Source of the DNA: Brevibacillus porteri
GTDB lineage: Bacteria; Bacillota; Bacilli; Brevibacillales; Brevibacillaceae
Length of the DNA stretch: 64,000 nucleotides
Direction: 5' to 3'
NCBI RefSeq assembly: GCF_003013475.1
Contig: NZ_PXZO01000025.1
Span: forward strand, 62,001-126,000
The notes beneath the pieces are model-generated. The model did no database searches and was not told the DNA's origin. It saw nothing but the letters and a program-made list of their open reading frames with translations. This document shows positions 24,263 to 34,613 of this stretch, in pieces. The position numbers were made by a program, and so were the translations under genes. The stretch's first letter is position 1. Each line of letters opens with the position of its first letter.

Positions 24263-26251
24263 CTATATCTTGAATTTGCTTACATGAGATTGCAGTTCTT
24301 CGGCTATTCTTGCCAGAGAAGTAGCTGATGAACTGACTTCTTCCATAGCTGCCAGCTGTTCTTCTGTGGCGGCTGATACGCTTTGTGTTCCATCAGCAGA
24401 ATTCTCCGCTACTTCTTCAATGACACTGACCAATTCTACCACCTGTTTAGTACCAAAAGACATTTGCTCAGAATAAGCTTTTACTTCTTGAATTTGGCTT
24501 GCTACCTGCGTGACAGCATCTTGGATCTGTTCGAAGGACTTGCCTGCATTGTTAACGACTGTAAGTCCAGTGGCGACCTCTTTGGTGCCCTGTTCCATCG
24601 AAAGGACAGCCTGGTTTGATTCGAGCTGAATCGTCGTAATCAACAGTGTGATCTGTTGCGCGGATTGCGCGGACTGCTCAGCCAATTTGCGCACTTCGTC
24701 TGCAACAACGGCGAATCCGCGCCCCTGTTCACCAGCTCTCGCCGCTTCAATAGCTGCATTAAGTGCTAACAGATTTGTTTGCTCAGCGATACCGGTGATG
24801 ACTTGTACGATTTGTCCGATTTCCTGCGAGCTGTTTCCTAATCGTTTGACGATATCGGCAATGTTGCCGACAGTGTTCTCGATCGATTGCATCTGGCTGA
24901 TAACGACCTGAAGGGCCTGATTTCCTTCCACTGCAATTTGGGAAGCGCCCAAAGCTGATTCAGCAGCTTGCTGTGCATTCGTGGCAACCCGCTGGGCCCC
25001 TGTCGATACACCTTGAATTGCGGTGACACTTTCCTCTACACTCTTCACTTGCTTTTCCGCACCGTAAGCTACTTCCTGAATCGTTATGGCGATTTGCTCG
25101 GTAGCCTTGCTCGTATGGTCGGAGTTGACCGACAATTCCTCTGCTGAAGAAGCAAGATCTGAAGCTGTATCATTTACTTGTTGAATAATCGTTCGCAGGT
25201 TGAGCACCATTGTGTTTACGGATTGGGATAGCTGTCCAACCTCATCCTTGGTTTGAATCTGCAAGGGTTGTACAGTCAGTTCACCCTCGGAAATGCGGTT
25301 AGCCACGGAGGCAACTGCCGCAATAGGGCGGGAGATTTGTCGGGAAACAGCGTATGCGATTGCGATCACGACAGCAACAACAATGATGACAATGATCGTA
25401 ACCATGTTGGTAACGGATGAAACCGCAGACGTTATGGATTCGACAGGGATATGCAGATACAAACCAAAGTTGGTCTTGGGAATGGGGGAATAGGTGACAA
25501 CGTATTCCTTGCCATTGTCCGAGTAGCTGTATGAGCCCTTTTCTGTTTTTCCTGATTTCAGGATTTCCATTAATGGTTGCGGCAGAGCGGATTCCTCAAG
25601 CGGTTTTCCGATCAGATCCTGGGTAGGATGGTACTGAATCTGGTCCTTGTTATCAACGAGAATCGGATAGCCATCGTTGCCTACTTTCAAATTCTTGAGG
25701 AATGTAGCTGTGAAGTCATCTACATTGACGAGCCCGGTCAAGACACCAAGCTTCTCATTGTTTTTCGCTTTTACAGGGGAAGCGACGATGATAGAGCGAT
25801 TGCCGGTTGTCTTCGCAACAAGAACATCGGAGAAGCTGGGCTTGTCCTGCATACCGTCTTTGAAGAATTGGCGCTCGCCAAGATTGATTCCAACGCTTTT
25901 GGGGAACGTATCAGCCGTTACTTTTCCATCACTTGCGATAAAGGTATTTCCGTCATACAGTTTCATTTCCTCGGTAAACTTGCGGATGAATTCATTTTTT
26001 GCCGCTGCATCATCGGATTGAATATCCGAGGTACGGGCTAAAATCTGAATTTCTGTCATACGCCTGTCCAGATATTGATCCATAGCTATGGCTGTACTGG
26101 AAGTAAGGTCAACATAGGAAGATTTTTGTTTATCAATCAGAATGGATGAAAAGCTGTTCGTGATAAACACTGAAACGGCAGTAAGTGGAATGACGGCCAC
26201 GACGAGAAACCAAAGGATCATTTTGTTCCTGAGTTTGTTGAACAAAAACAT
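24263..26251 (-). CDS. Methyl-accepting chemotaxis protein with dCache sensor
   Basis: 662 residues with the classic receptor layout: TM1 (~11-31), an extracellular dCache_1 sensor (~35-275, including [15 protein letters not shown] and [18 protein letters not shown]), TM2 (~283-305), HAMP (~305-360) and the cytoplasmic signalling domain with tip [36 protein letters not shown]. dCache domains usually bind amino acids, purines or organic acids directly. It stands alone, as most Bacillales receptors do. Confidence 0.93.
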   Translation of the reverse strand: MFLFNKLRNKMILWFLVVAVIPLTAVSVFITNSFSSILIDKQKSSYVDLTSSTAIAMDQYLDRRMTEIQILARTSDIQSDDAAAKNEFIRKFTEEMKLYDGNTFIASDGKVTADTFPKSVGINLGERQFFKDGMQDKPSFSDVLVAKTTGNRSIIVASPVKAKNNEKLGVLTGLVNVDDFTATFLKNLKVGNDGYPILVDNKDQIQYHPTQDLIGKPLEESALPQPLMEILKSGKTEKGSYSYSDNGKEYVVTYSPIPKTNFGLYLHIPVESITSAVSSVTNMVTIIVIIVVAVVIAIAYAVSRQISRPIAAVASVANRISEGELTVQPLQIQTKDEVGQLSQSVNTMVLNLRTIIQQVNDTASDLASSAEELSVNSDHTSKATEQIAITIQEVAYGAEKQVKSVEESVTAIQGVSTGAQRVATNAQQAAESALGASQIAVEGNQALQVVISQMQSIENTVGNIADIVKRLGNSSQEIGQIVQVITGIAEQTNLLALNAAIEAARAGEQGRGFAVVADEVRKLAEQSAQSAQQITLLITTIQLESNQAVLSMEQGTKEVATGLTVVNNAGKSFEQIQDAVTQVASQIQEVKAYSEQMSFGTKQVVELVSVIEEVAENSADGTQSVSAATEEQLAAMEEVSSSATSLARIAEELQSHVSKFKI

Positions 26252-26334
26252 AGGATTTTTCCGCTCCTAATCCGTGATTGAGATATTTCTTTCTTTGTGA
26301 AAAGCGGTCTGCCACAAGGAAATATAATACAGGT

Positions 26335-26361
26335 AGACTGCTGAGATTAACTCAGCAGTCT
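26335..26361. terminator. Stem-loop downstream of ggt (probable terminator)
   Basis: AGACTGCTGAG and CTCAGCAGTCT form a perfect 11-bp stem with loop ATTAA just after the ggt stop on the minus strand. It lacks a clean U-run, so termination may be weak. Confidence 0.55.
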
Positions 26362-26370
26362 GACAAAATA

Positions 26371-28089
26371 TCAATATCCCATTGCTGCGCCTTCACCGCG
26401 AGGGTCAGCACCGCCAAATTTTACATTGGTTTGCGGGTCAATCAGGATTGCGCCGGACTGTCCCATCGTATCGGTATAGGCTGCTTCCAGCTTTTCGACT
26501 GGATGCCCACGTTTTATTAACTCGTCCAGGACGTCTTGAGGGATGCGGCTTTCCACCTTGAGATTGTTGGAATCAGATCCCCAGTTGCGTCCATGCAGCC
26601 ATCTTGGCGCTTCGATTGCGTCTTGTACGCTGAAACCAAAGTCGACGATACGCGTGACGAGAGCGGCTTGCGTTTGCGGCTGTCCTTCTCCCCCTTGTGT
26701 TCCGTAGAGAAGATAAGGCTTGTCCCCTTTAAAGAGCATAGCTGGGTTAATGGTGTGGAAGGTACGTTTTCCTGGTTCCAAGTGATTGATGTGTTTGGAG
26801 TCCAAAGAGAAATAGCTTCCGCGGTTTTGCAAAAGGATGCCCGTATCTTTCGCTACGATGCCGGAACCCCAGTCAAAATAGTGACTCTGAATGATGGACA
26901 CGGCATTTCCATCTTTGTCAACGATCCCGAACCAAGTTGTATCGCCTTTTGGATCAAGCGGTTCTACGGATTTGGCAGCTTGCTTCATATCAATGCGCGC
27001 AGCTAAATCTTTCCCGTGCTGCTTGGACAACAGCTCATCCACAGGGATATCCGCAAAGGCAGGGTCAGTCAGCCATTTGTCGCGGTCAGAAAAAGCCTGT
27101 TTGGTAGCTTCCACAATCGTGTGATAGTAATCGGGTGTTCCTTCACCCATGCTCTTGAGGTCAAAGTTATTCAAAACATTAAGAATAGAGAGGGATGCCA
27201 TACCTTGTGAGTTAGGCGGAACGTTGTACGCTTTATAACCGCGGTAGTCTACCGTAATTGGATCTGCCCAAGTGGAGGTGTGCTTCTCAAAATCTTTCAA
27301 CGTGAGCAATCCGCCGTTGGCTTGCATGTCTGCTACGATTTTTTTAGCTACTTCTCCTTTATAAAAACCGTCAGCGCCTTTTTTCGCAATGATTCGCAAA
27401 GTATTGGCAAGATCCTTTTGTTTGAGAATTTCGCCTGCTGCATAGGGATCACCGTTGGGCTTCAGGAATGTTTTACGGAATCCATCAAAACGTTGAAGAT
27501 TCTTCAAGTTATTGTCAGTTGGATCTGTCGCGTATTTCGTCCAATATACTTGGTTGGGGGAGACTGGATATCCGTTCTCGGCGTATCCAATAGCAGGCTC
27601 CAGCAGTCTGTTCCATTGAAGCTTACTGTTGCCCATGCTTTTATGGGCGTAGTTGTAAGCCTCCCACCAGCCGGAGACGACACCAGGGACAGTGTTTGCC
27701 GATTCATAACCGCGGGACGGGATTTTTTCGTAGCCTTTGTTTTTGTAATAGTCGATGGTTGCCTTTTCGCCTGCGCGACCACTGCCGTTCAGTGCTTTCA
27801 GCTCTTTTGTTTTGGCATTGTAGATGAGCCAGAAGTTATCTCCACCAATGGTTGTGTAATGAGGATAGACGACAGCTAATGTGGAAGCGGCTGTAATAGC
27901 AGCATCTACTGCATTTCCACCGTTTTCTAATGTCTTTAGGGCCGCAGCCGTAGCCAGATAGTGAGGAGTCGTCACCATTGCGTTCGGTGACATCGTTGTT
28001 GGACGGTTAGCAGCTTGTGCCCCTGAGAATGTTGATACCCCGATGACAGCAGTCAGCGCGACGGTCGAGAGTTTCTTCCAGAATGACAT
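26371..28089 (-). CDS. ggt: Gamma-glutamyltranspeptidase (secreted)
   Basis: 572 residues. Signal peptide ending GAQA-AN (~ residue 27) predicts secretion. The protein self-cleaves before the catalytic Thr, here in KGDTTWFGIVDKDGNAVSIIQS (around residue 390); GTQGGEGQPQ and the AMGY end belong to the small subunit, and NGSGRAG near residue 100 is the usual N-terminal subunit motif. GGT removes gamma-glutamyl groups from glutathione, glutamine or poly-gamma-glutamate and can transfer them to amino acids. A GGAGG site precedes ATG 28089. Expression is predicted to be controlled by the GEMM riboswitch and terminator at 28223-28362. Confidence 0.93.
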   Translation of the reverse strand: MSFWKKLSTVALTAVIGVSTFSGAQAANRPTTMSPNAMVTTPHYLATAAALKTLENGGNAVDAAITAASTLAVVYPHYTTIGGDNFWLIYNAKTKELKALNGSGRAGEKATIDYYKNKGYEKIPSRGYESANTVPGVVSGWWEAYNYAHKSMGNSKLQWNRLLEPAIGYAENGYPVSPNQVYWTKYATDPTDNNLKNLQRFDGFRKTFLKPNGDPYAAGEILKQKDLANTLRIIAKKGADGFYKGEVAKKIVADMQANGGLLTLKDFEKHTSTWADPITVDYRGYKAYNVPPNSQGMASLSILNVLNNFDLKSMGEGTPDYYHTIVEATKQAFSDRDKWLTDPAFADIPVDELLSKQHGKDLAARIDMKQAAKSVEPLDPKGDTTWFGIVDKDGNAVSIIQSHYFDWGSGIVAKDTGILLQNRGSYFSLDSKHINHLEPGKRTFHTINPAMLFKGDKPYLLYGTQGGEGQPQTQAALVTRIVDFGFSVQDAIEAPRWLHGRNWGSDSNNLKVESRIPQDVLDELIKRGHPVEKLEAAYTDTMGQSGAILIDPQTNVKFGGADPRGEGAAMGY

Positions 28090-28222
28090 TCCTATGAAAC
28101 CTCCTTCATGATGAATAGAATAACGAATTCATTAAACCGGCTATCCGCTGTTGCCTCACCTCCTTCAAAAGTCAAAAATACACAATCATACAAAAATAGA
28201 CAAAAATAGACATTATGTGCGC

Positions 28223-28255
28223 AAAAAAAGACCAATGATATAGGATCACTGGTCT
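28223..28255 (-). terminator. Riboswitch-associated terminator upstream of ggt
   Basis: On the minus strand AGACCAGTGAT pairs with ATCATTGGTCT, followed by a U-run (A-run 28223-28229 on the plus strand). It lies directly after the GEMM aptamer and 135 bases before ggt, so it is the likely expression platform. Confidence 0.85.
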
Positions 28256-28264
28256 CGTCCTACA

Positions 28265-28362
28265 TCAATACTTCGGTAGCTGGCAAGCGTGTCCGCTGTT
28301 GCGGAGGTAGCCCCTGTAGCTTTGCGTCGCCGGATTTCCCCGGGTTTGCCGTTTCGATATCA
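28265..28362 (-). ncRNA. GEMM-I riboswitch (cyclic-di-GMP class) upstream of ggt
   Basis: Read on the minus strand, the order is GGCAAACC, a GGAAA-capped hairpin (CCGGGGAAATCCGG), GACGCAAAGC, then GGGGCTACC, a variable hairpin (CCGCAACAGCGG) and TGCCAGCTACCG. GGCAAACC, the GAAA tetraloop, GACGCAAAGC and the GCCAG...CCG end are the signature of GEMM-I RNAs, which bind c-di-GMP or, in a subset, cGAMP. The position-specific base that separates the two ligands was not assigned with certainty. The rest of 28090-28609 holds the ggt and SET gene promoter regions; no other feature was seen. Confidence 0.88.
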
Positions 28363-28609
28363 ATGGATGAAGCATAAAATTGACACATTTACTGATGCGA
28401 TCGTTGTGGGAAAATGTTCCTAAAACACCGTTTGCCAATAATATAGACTATTTACCATTTGTGGTAAATAAGAAAAAATTTTTTAATCCAGAAAAATAGT
28501 CAGGAATGCTATGGGGAGGGGTGTTTTTCGCAGACATTCACACACCTCATGGGGCTGAATTGCTTATGATGATAAAAAGGCACATAAGCCAAGGAGTGAA
28601 ACAAAGACC

Positions 28610-29227
28610 ATGATGCATCCCGATACAGAATTGCGCTATATCAACGATGAGATCGGGTACGGTGTGTTTGCGACAAGGTTTATCCCAAAAGGAACGATTG
28701 TATGGGCACAGGACAATTTGGACCAGGTATTGGACCCTGCATTTGTGGAAAAACTTGACTCATTACGGAAACAGGACGTGCAAAAATATTCATTCAAGAA
28801 CCAGTTCGGAAAGTACATTCTTTGTTGGGATAAGGCAAGGTACGTGAACCACAGCTTTCATGCGAATTGTGTGCCGACCATGTATGATATGGAATTGGCT
28901 GCACGGGATATTTTTCCGGGCGAAGAGCTGACCGATGATTATGGAACGTTAAATCTGGATGAACCTTTTGATTGTTTGCCCGAGTCTGACACGGATCGCT
29001 CCCGTGTAATGCCCGATGACTTGCTTCGGTATTACCCACAGTGGGATCGGATTGCAGCGGAAGCATTCCAACGTTTCAATCATGTTGAACAGCCTTTGTT
29101 GCATCTGATTTCCCCGAAGTATCTCGAAACGATTCGAGGGATCACGGAGCAGCGCTTAGCCATTGATTCTGTCATTCATCTGTATTGCAGGCCACAATGG
29201 CAAACGAGGCAGCAATGGAAGACGTGA
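28610..29227 (+). CDS. SET domain protein (putative protein lysine methyltransferase)
   Basis: 205 residues, AAGGAG before ATG 28610. A compact SET domain covers about residues 5-125: IGYGVFATRFIPKGTIVWA (SET-I start), the SAM-binding RYVNHSFHANC and the GEELTDDYG motif with the catalytic Tyr. The C-terminal part (~130-205) has no recognised domain; the usual post-SET cysteines are absent. SET enzymes methylate lysines of proteins; bacterial targets are mostly unknown. Monocistronic, next to the GEMM-controlled ggt gene on the opposite strand. Assignment to SET is secure from the motifs, activity is inference. Confidence 0.85.
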   Translation: MMHPDTELRYINDEIGYGVFATRFIPKGTIVWAQDNLDQVLDPAFVEKLDSLRKQDVQKYSFKNQFGKYILCWDKARYVNHSFHANCVPTMYDMELAARDIFPGEELTDDYGTLNLDEPFDCLPESDTDRSRVMPDDLLRYYPQWDRIAAEAFQRFNHVEQPLLHLISPKYLETIRGITEQRLAIDSVIHLYCRPQWQTRQQWKT

Positions 29228-29315
29228 GCGGGTCGGTCCACGACCCGATTTTGTTGAACTCTGGGTAGAGAATCAGTATTATGGAATGTAAAGGTGAAGT
29301 GAAAGGTTGATTTCA

Positions 29316-30974
29316 TTGGAAAACAAGGTAGCGGCATCCAATTTTATCCGCAATATCATGATTGATGACTTGCAAGAGGGCAAAGTAAAAGAAATTATTA
29401 CCCGCTTTCCCCCAGAACCGAACGGGTATCTTCATATTGGACATGCAAAAGCGATCTGCCTCAACTTTGAGTTGGCACGTGAATTTTCCGGCAAGGCCAA
29501 CCTGCGTTTTGACGACACCAACCCGGTGAAGGAAGACATCGAATACGTAGAGGCCATCAAAAGGGACGTTCAATGGCTTGGCTTCGAATGGGATGGGCTG
29601 TTTTTTGCATCTGATTACTTTGAAGAGATGTACAACCGTGCGGTGCTGTTGATTAAAAAAGGTCTGGCTTACGTAGACGATCTGTCTCCCGAAGAAATGC
29701 GTAAAATGCGTGGAACATGGACAGAGCCAGGCACAGATAGTCCGTTCCGCAACCGATCTGTGGAGGAAAACCTGGATCTGTTTGCACGGATGCGCCAAGG
29801 GGAATTCAAGGACGGAGAAAAGGTGCTGCGTGCGAAAATCGATATGGCTTCTCAGAACTTTAACATGCGTGATCCGGTTCTGTATCGAATCTCCCATGCA
29901 ACGCATCACAACACGGGCGACAAATGGTGCATCTATCCGATGTACGACTTCGCTCATCCGTTGGAGGATGCCATCGAGGGCGTGACACACTCCCTGTGTT
30001 CACTGGAATTCGAAGATCATCGTCCGTTGTACGACTGGGTAGTCCGCGAGTGCGAAATGGAGAGTGTACCACGCCAGTACGAATTTGCCCGCTTGAATCT
30101 GACCAACACCGTTATGAGTAAACGTAAGCTGAAACAGCTTGTTGATGAGAATGTAGTAGACGGCTGGGATGACCCGCGCATGCCAACCATCGCAGGCTTC
30201 CGTCGTCGCGGCTATACACCGGAAGCGATTCGTACATTCGCTCGTGAAGTAGGGGTAGCGCGCGCTAATAGCACGGTTGACGAGAAAATGCTGGAGTATT
30301 TCATCCGTGAGGACCTGAAGCTGAAGGCACCACGTACGATGGCTGTTTTGAATCCGTTGAAGGTCGTCATCACGAACTATCCGGAAGGACAAGTCGAGAT
30401 GCTCGAAGCGGAGATCAATCCAGAGAACCCAGAGATGGGCAATCGTCAAATTCCGTTCTCCCGCGAAATCTACATTGAGCAGGACGACTTCATGGAAAAC
30501 CCGCCGAGCAAGTATTTCCGCCTGTTCCCGGGAAATGAAGTGCGTCTGAAGCACGCGTACTTCATTAAATGCAATGACGTCGTGAAGGATGCAGATGGCA
30601 ACGTGATCGAGATCCATTGCACGTATGACATTGAGACGAAGAGCGGCAGCGGTTTTACAGGTCGCAAGGTAAAAGGGACGATTCACTGGGTGGATGCGAC
30701 CAATGCGCTTCCTGCTGAATTCCGTTTGTACGAGCCATTGATTATGGATGATGAAGACGCAGAGGGCACATTCCTCGACAACGTTAACCCGAATTCGTTG
30801 GAAGTGCTACAAGGCTATGTGGAGCCAAATATGAAAGAAACCAAGCCACAAGACAAGTATCAATTTTTCCGTCATGGCTATTTCAATGTCGATCCGAAGC
30901 ATACGACAGATGATAAGCTCGTATTCAACCGGATTGTATCGTTGAAGAGTTCCTTTGAACTGCCAAAAGCATAG
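29316..30974 (+). CDS. glnS: Glutaminyl-tRNA synthetase
   Basis: 552 residues from TTG 29316, preceded by GAAAGG at 29301-29306; a TTG at 29307 (555 residues) is too close to that site. Class I motifs: [21 protein letters not shown] (HIGH signature, residues ~32-52) and VMSKRKL (KMSKS equivalent, ~ residue 268). NLRFDDTNP and [13 protein letters not shown] are GlnRS-specific. The C-terminal beta-barrel anticodon domain is complete. Most Bacilli lack GlnRS and make Gln-tRNA with GatCAB, so this gene was probably acquired; it ends in its own terminator. Confidence 0.95.
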   Translation: MENKVAASNFIRNIMIDDLQEGKVKEIITRFPPEPNGYLHIGHAKAICLNFELAREFSGKANLRFDDTNPVKEDIEYVEAIKRDVQWLGFEWDGLFFASDYFEEMYNRAVLLIKKGLAYVDDLSPEEMRKMRGTWTEPGTDSPFRNRSVEENLDLFARMRQGEFKDGEKVLRAKIDMASQNFNMRDPVLYRISHATHHNTGDKWCIYPMYDFAHPLEDAIEGVTHSLCSLEFEDHRPLYDWVVRECEMESVPRQYEFARLNLTNTVMSKRKLKQLVDENVVDGWDDPRMPTIAGFRRRGYTPEAIRTFAREVGVARANSTVDEKMLEYFIREDLKLKAPRTMAVLNPLKVVITNYPEGQVEMLEAEINPENPEMGNRQIPFSREIYIEQDDFMENPPSKYFRLFPGNEVRLKHAYFIKCNDVVKDADGNVIEIHCTYDIETKSGSGFTGRKVKGTIHWVDATNALPAEFRLYEPLIMDDEDAEGTFLDNVNPNSLEVLQGYVEPNMKETKPQDKYQFFRHGYFNVDPKHTTDDKLVFNRIVSLKSSFELPKA

Positions 30975-30992
30975 GAAATACGCATATAAATC

Positions 30993-31037
30993 AAGCGCTG
31001 CTGTGCATGGAGAACCCGTGTGCAGCAGTGCTTTTTT
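30993..31037 (+). terminator. glnS terminator
   Basis: AAGCGCTGCTGTGCA and TGTGCAGCAGTGCTT stem followed by TTTTT, 19 bases after glnS. Confidence 0.9.
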
Positions 31038-31095
31038 CTTTCGTGATTATAAATCAACGTGTATAATTATTCTGTTACATAAAGGGGGACAGGTA

Positions 31096-32430
31096 GTGAA
31101 CGGGAGAGCAGAACTAACACGTAGTTTGAAGTTGCGACATATTGTCGTAATTGGACTGGGCTACATGGCCCCGATGGCCGTTTTTGACACCTTTGGCATT
31201 GTATCTGGAGAAACGGGGGGGCACGTTCCTGCTGCTTATGCAGTCACACTTCTTGCGATCCTGTTTACGGCGGCAAGCTACGGAAAGATGGTACGGCTAT
31301 TCCCTTCAGCAGGGACCGCGTACACGTATACGCAACAAACGATTCATCCCTATGCAGGATTTTTGGTAGGCTGGGCGTCTTTGCTAGATTATTTATTTTT
31401 ACCGATGATTAACGCCTTGTTGACGGGAGTATACTTATCATCCGTGTTTCCTGACGTGTCGACAGCGTGGTGGATTATTGGTTTCATTGTATTGGTGACG
31501 GGGTTAAACGTATTTCGCGTAACGGTAACCGCATCCGTTAACTCGATTCTAGTGCTGTTTCAAGTCGTGGTCGTCGTATTATTTGCGGGATTGGCAATCC
31601 GTGGTCTTATGCAAGGTGACGGGCTTGGTCACGTATTCAACCTGCGTCCATTTTTGTCACCGGATATGTCTGTCATTGCACTGCTTTCCGGTGCGTCGAT
31701 TCTTTGCTTTTCCTTCCTTGGCTTTGATGCAGTAACTACGCTAACGGAGGAAACCGTCGATGCGAAAAAGACGATTCCTCGCGGGATTATGCTCGTAGCG
31801 CTCGCAGGAGGGGCGTTATTTATTACGGCCTCTTATTTCATGCAATCATTATTTCCTGATGTTTCGGTATTGTCTGATCCAGAAGCGGCCTCTGCGGAGA
31901 TTGCTCTGTTTATCGGTGGGACGATCTTTCAATTGATATTTTTGGCGGCAGCGTTATCTTCGACACTGGCATCCGGACTCGTATCTGTCACGAGTGTAAC
32001 GCGCTTGTTGTACGCAATGGGACGAGATGGATTTTTGCCGCGACGCTGGTTCGGTTATGTACATCCGAAGCTGAGAACACCTCTGCTTAACGTCTTACTG
32101 GTCGGAGCGCTGATGCTGTTCGCTTTGTATATGGATTTGTTAACGGCAACTTCCTTTATTAACTTCGGCGCACTGATCGCCTTTAGCTTTGTGAACATCA
32201 GTGTAATGGCGTACTATTTCCGCAAACAAAAGAACAAGCATATTAAGGATTGGTGGGGCTTCGTGCTGTCTCCACTCATCGGGACAACATTCATCGCGTT
32301 TCTGTGGGTCAACCTGGAAGCGACGTCCATGATGCTCGGCTTGCTCTGGACCTTTGTCGGCCTGATCTATTTGTTGTACTTGGTGAAGGTTAAGAAAACC
32401 AATTTGGAAATGGTGAAGTTTGAGGAGTAA
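31096..32430 (+). CDS. APC family amino acid permease
   Basis: 444 residues from GTG 31096, which follows AAAGGGGG; the frame extends upstream through the glnS terminator, which is not coding. Twelve membrane helices are apparent. Family marks: GLGYMAPMAVFDTFGIVSGETGG near the N-terminus (unwound helix 1 with the substrate-binding glycines), FLGFDAVTTLTEET (helix 6) and SVTSVTRLLYAMGRDGFLPRRW. The substrate is unknown; the type is close to YjeM/cationic or aromatic amino acid carriers. Its own terminator follows. Confidence 0.9.
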   Translation: MNGRAELTRSLKLRHIVVIGLGYMAPMAVFDTFGIVSGETGGHVPAAYAVTLLAILFTAASYGKMVRLFPSAGTAYTYTQQTIHPYAGFLVGWASLLDYLFLPMINALLTGVYLSSVFPDVSTAWWIIGFIVLVTGLNVFRVTVTASVNSILVLFQVVVVVLFAGLAIRGLMQGDGLGHVFNLRPFLSPDMSVIALLSGASILCFSFLGFDAVTTLTEETVDAKKTIPRGIMLVALAGGALFITASYFMQSLFPDVSVLSDPEAASAEIALFIGGTIFQLIFLAAALSSTLASGLVSVTSVTRLLYAMGRDGFLPRRWFGYVHPKLRTPLLNVLLVGALMLFALYMDLLTATSFINFGALIAFSFVNISVMAYYFRKQKNKHIKDWWGFVLSPLIGTTFIAFLWVNLEATSMMLGLLWTFVGLIYLLYLVKVKKTNLEMVKFEE

Positions 32431-32445
32431 CATGTGGAACAAAAA

Positions 32446-32484
32446 TAGCCCTACACCCATTACTGGATGTGGGGCTACTTTTTT
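32446..32484 (+). terminator. Permease terminator
   Basis: TAGCCCTACACCC and GGATGTGGGGCTA stem with a 6-base loop and TTTTTT; 16 bases after the permease stop, facing the converging GNAT gene. Confidence 0.9.
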
Positions 32485-32500
32485 GGGGAAGATTAGACTG

Positions 32501-32929
32501 CTAATCAATTCTCTTCTGTAGGTAAAATCTTTGATGGGAAAGAGGGCAATCATCGAGTACACCATGTATCTCGTACCCGTGTTTTACATAAAAGTCCTTT
32601 GCTTGAAAATCAAAAGTATCTAAATGAATCAAATGAATGCCATACTCCCTAGCTGTGTTTTCAATTTCAAGAAGAAGCTTGCTTCCCAATCCGTTCTTTC
32701 TCATATCATCTCTGACCCATAAAGCATCAATGTACAAACATCTCCAAGAATAGTACACACAGTTTATTCCCGCAATGATAGTGCCATCTTCATCACGAAC
32801 GTGTTTATTGATTTTTGAAAAAGGAATGGTCAGTTCAAACGGAACACTCGATTCATTGTATTCAACGATTCTTTGCTCAATAAAATCAGCGTCATCTCTC
32901 GTGCTTTCTCTGACTAAATATTGTCCCAT
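32501..32929 (-). CDS. GNAT family N-acetyltransferase
   Basis: 142 residues, AAAGGAG before ATG 32929. Acetyl-CoA binding is indicated by LWVRDDMRKNGLGSKLLLEIE (the R/Q-x-x-G-x-G/A loop) followed by the helix and HLDTFDFQAKDFYVKHGYEIHG, the usual GNAT C-terminal strands. Substrate unknown. An IS605-type element starts 14 bases upstream of the start codon and its target sequence overlaps this gene's ribosome-binding site, so the native promoter has been displaced. Confidence 0.85.
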   Translation of the reverse strand: MGQYLVRESTRDDADFIEQRIVEYNESSVPFELTIPFSKINKHVRDEDGTIIAGINCVYYSWRCLYIDALWVRDDMRKNGLGSKLLLEIENTAREYGIHLIHLDTFDFQAKDFYVKHGYEIHGVLDDCPLSHQRFYLQKRID

Positions 32930-33105
32930 GATAACTCCTTTATCACTCGTGTCGTAAAACCCCTTGCTTTAGCTATGGGGATATAAGGCACTTTGCTCTG
33001 CATCCCCTGTAGGGGGTGCTAAGAGCAAACAAAAATAGTTCTTTTTTTGTCGATCTCTGTTAGATATGTCTTCTCTATCTAACAAAATGGTATAATTAAC
33101 CATAG

Positions 33106-33519
33106 GTGATGGTTTTGAGTAGATCAGTAGAAAGTAACCACAATGTCGTATTTGACTGTACATATCACGTTGTTTTTTGTCCGAAGTATCGTAAAAAGGT
33201 TTTGAAAGAGCCAGTAGACATTCGATTAAAAGAGTTGTTTCTTGAAAAGGCAGTGGAACTACGTGCGGAAGTTGTTGAAATGGAAATCCTGCCTGATCAT
33301 GTTCATTTGCTCATCAAATGCGATCCCCAATTCGGAATCCACCGAGTCGTAAAACATTTGAAGGGCTATACATCCAGAGTATTGCGGATGGAATTTAGAC
33401 ATCTAAAAAGCAGACTTCCCTCTCTATGGACAAACTCCTACTTTGTTGCAACGGTTGGCACGGTGCAACTCGATGTGATTAAGAAATACATGGAGTCTCA
33501 AAAAGAAAGGAATGATTGA
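33106..33519 (+). CDS. tnpA: IS200/IS605 Y1 transposase TnpA
   Basis: 137 residues from GTG 33106 (ATG 33109 is possible). Family marks: [15 protein letters not shown], the metal-binding HUH motif in [12 protein letters not shown] and the catalytic tyrosine in the C-terminal helix [10 protein letters not shown]. It carries out peel-and-paste transposition of single-stranded DNA via hairpins at the element ends. The protein appears complete. Its stop overlaps the tnpB start. Confidence 0.93.
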   Translation: MMVLSRSVESNHNVVFDCTYHVVFCPKYRKKVLKEPVDIRLKELFLEKAVELRAEVVEMEILPDHVHLLIKCDPQFGIHRVVKHLKGYTSRVLRMEFRHLKSRLPSLWTNSYFVATVGTVQLDVIKKYMESQKERND

Positions 33520-34613
33520 ACTTGCATAGAGCCTACAAATTCCGTTTGTATCCAAACAAAGAACAAGCAACACTCATCAACAAGACAATTGGATGTACTC
33601 GCTTTGTATTCAATCACTTTCTTGCGAAACGAAAAGATGCTTACGAACAAGAAAACAAAACGCTTACTTACAACGACTGTTCTGCTTTGCTCACGCAACT
33701 CAAAAAAGAAATCGAATGGTTGAAAGAAGTGGACTCCACTGCCCTGCAATCAACCTTAAAAGATTTGGATTCTTCCTACAAAAAGTTTTTCAAAAAGAAA
33801 AAAGGCTATCCCAAATTCAAAAGCAAGAAGAATCCAAAGCAATCCTATACATGCAAGATGAACATCAAAATAGAAGGGAATCGCATCAAACTTCCTAAGC
33901 TGGGATGGGTATCGTTTGCTAAATCCAGAGAAGTTGAAGGGCGAATTCTATCGGCTACGATTAGATGTAATCCTTCAGGTAAATACTTTGTGTCAGTATT
34001 GTGTGAAACAGAGAGTCAATTACACCCAAAAGTAGAACAAACAGTTGGGATTGACCTTGGGATCAAGGATTTCGCCATTCTCTCTACTGGTGAGAAGGTG
34101 GCAAATCCCAAATACTATCGCAAGTATGAAAAACAACTGGCGAAGTGGCAACGGATTCAATCTCGTAGACAAAAAGGCAGCAACAACCGGAACAAGGCGC
34201 GTACCAAAGTAGCTCGACTCCACGAAAAAATTGCAAACACCCGTAACGATTTCCTACATAAGCTGTCAACCAAGCTGATCAACGAAAGCCAAGTGATCTG
34301 TTTGGAGGACTTGCAAGTGGAAAATATGGTCAAAAATCACAAGTTAGCCAAATCCATTGCAGATGCTTCGTGGTCTATGTTTCGTGCGATGCTGGAGTAT
34401 AAGGCAGAATGGTATGGAAGAAGGGTCTCCATTGTTGGAAAACAATTTCCTTCAAGCCAGCTCTGCTCAACTCCAAACTGTGGATACCGCAACAAAGAAG
34501 TGAAAAGTCTCAACTTGCGCAGTTGGATATGCCCGCACTGTGGCGTACAACATGATCGTGACCAAAACGCTGCTATCAATATTGAGCAAGAAGGACTTCG
34601 ATTGTTGGCATAG
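33516..34613 (+). CDS. tnpB: RNA-guided nuclease TnpB (IS605 accessory protein)
   Basis: 365 residues, probable TTG start at 33516 overlapping the tnpA stop, with AAAGGAA upstream. Complete RuvC-like site: Asp in [10 protein letters not shown] (~ residue 180), Glu in [12 protein letters not shown] (~ residue 270) and Asp in [11 protein letters not shown] (~ residue 350), plus a zinc finger with CSTPNCGY and CPHCG. N-terminal helix-turn-helix region ([23 protein letters not shown]) is standard. TnpB uses an omega RNA from the right end of the element to cut empty target sites, which keeps the transposon in the population. Nothing indicates it is broken. Confidence 0.93.
   Translation: MNLHRAYKFRLYPNKEQATLINKTIGCTRFVFNHFLAKRKDAYEQENKTLTYNDCSALLTQLKKEIEWLKEVDSTALQSTLKDLDSSYKKFFKKKKGYPKFKSKKNPKQSYTCKMNIKIEGNRIKLPKLGWVSFAKSREVEGRILSATIRCNPSGKYFVSVLCETESQLHPKVEQTVGIDLGIKDFAILSTGEKVANPKYYRKYEKQLAKWQRIQSRRQKGSNNRNKARTKVARLHEKIANTRNDFLHKLSTKLINESQVICLEDLQVENMVKNHKLAKSIADASWSMFRAMLEYKAEWYGRRVSIVGKQFPSSQLCSTPNCGYRNKEVKSLNLRSWICPHCGVQHDRDQNAAINIEQEGLRLLA

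Noticed and set aside
28090..28180. Possible short leader peptide (about 17 codons after an AAGGAGGTGAGG) between the riboswitch terminator and ggt
   Set aside because: The GTG overlaps the ribosome-binding site itself, leaving no spacing; no codon pattern suggests attenuation.
33001..33035. GGGGGTGCTAAGAG as a riboswitch-like leader before tnpA
   Set aside because: It belongs to the left end of the IS, where a second subterminal hairpin (CATCCCCTGTAGGGGGTG) is expected.
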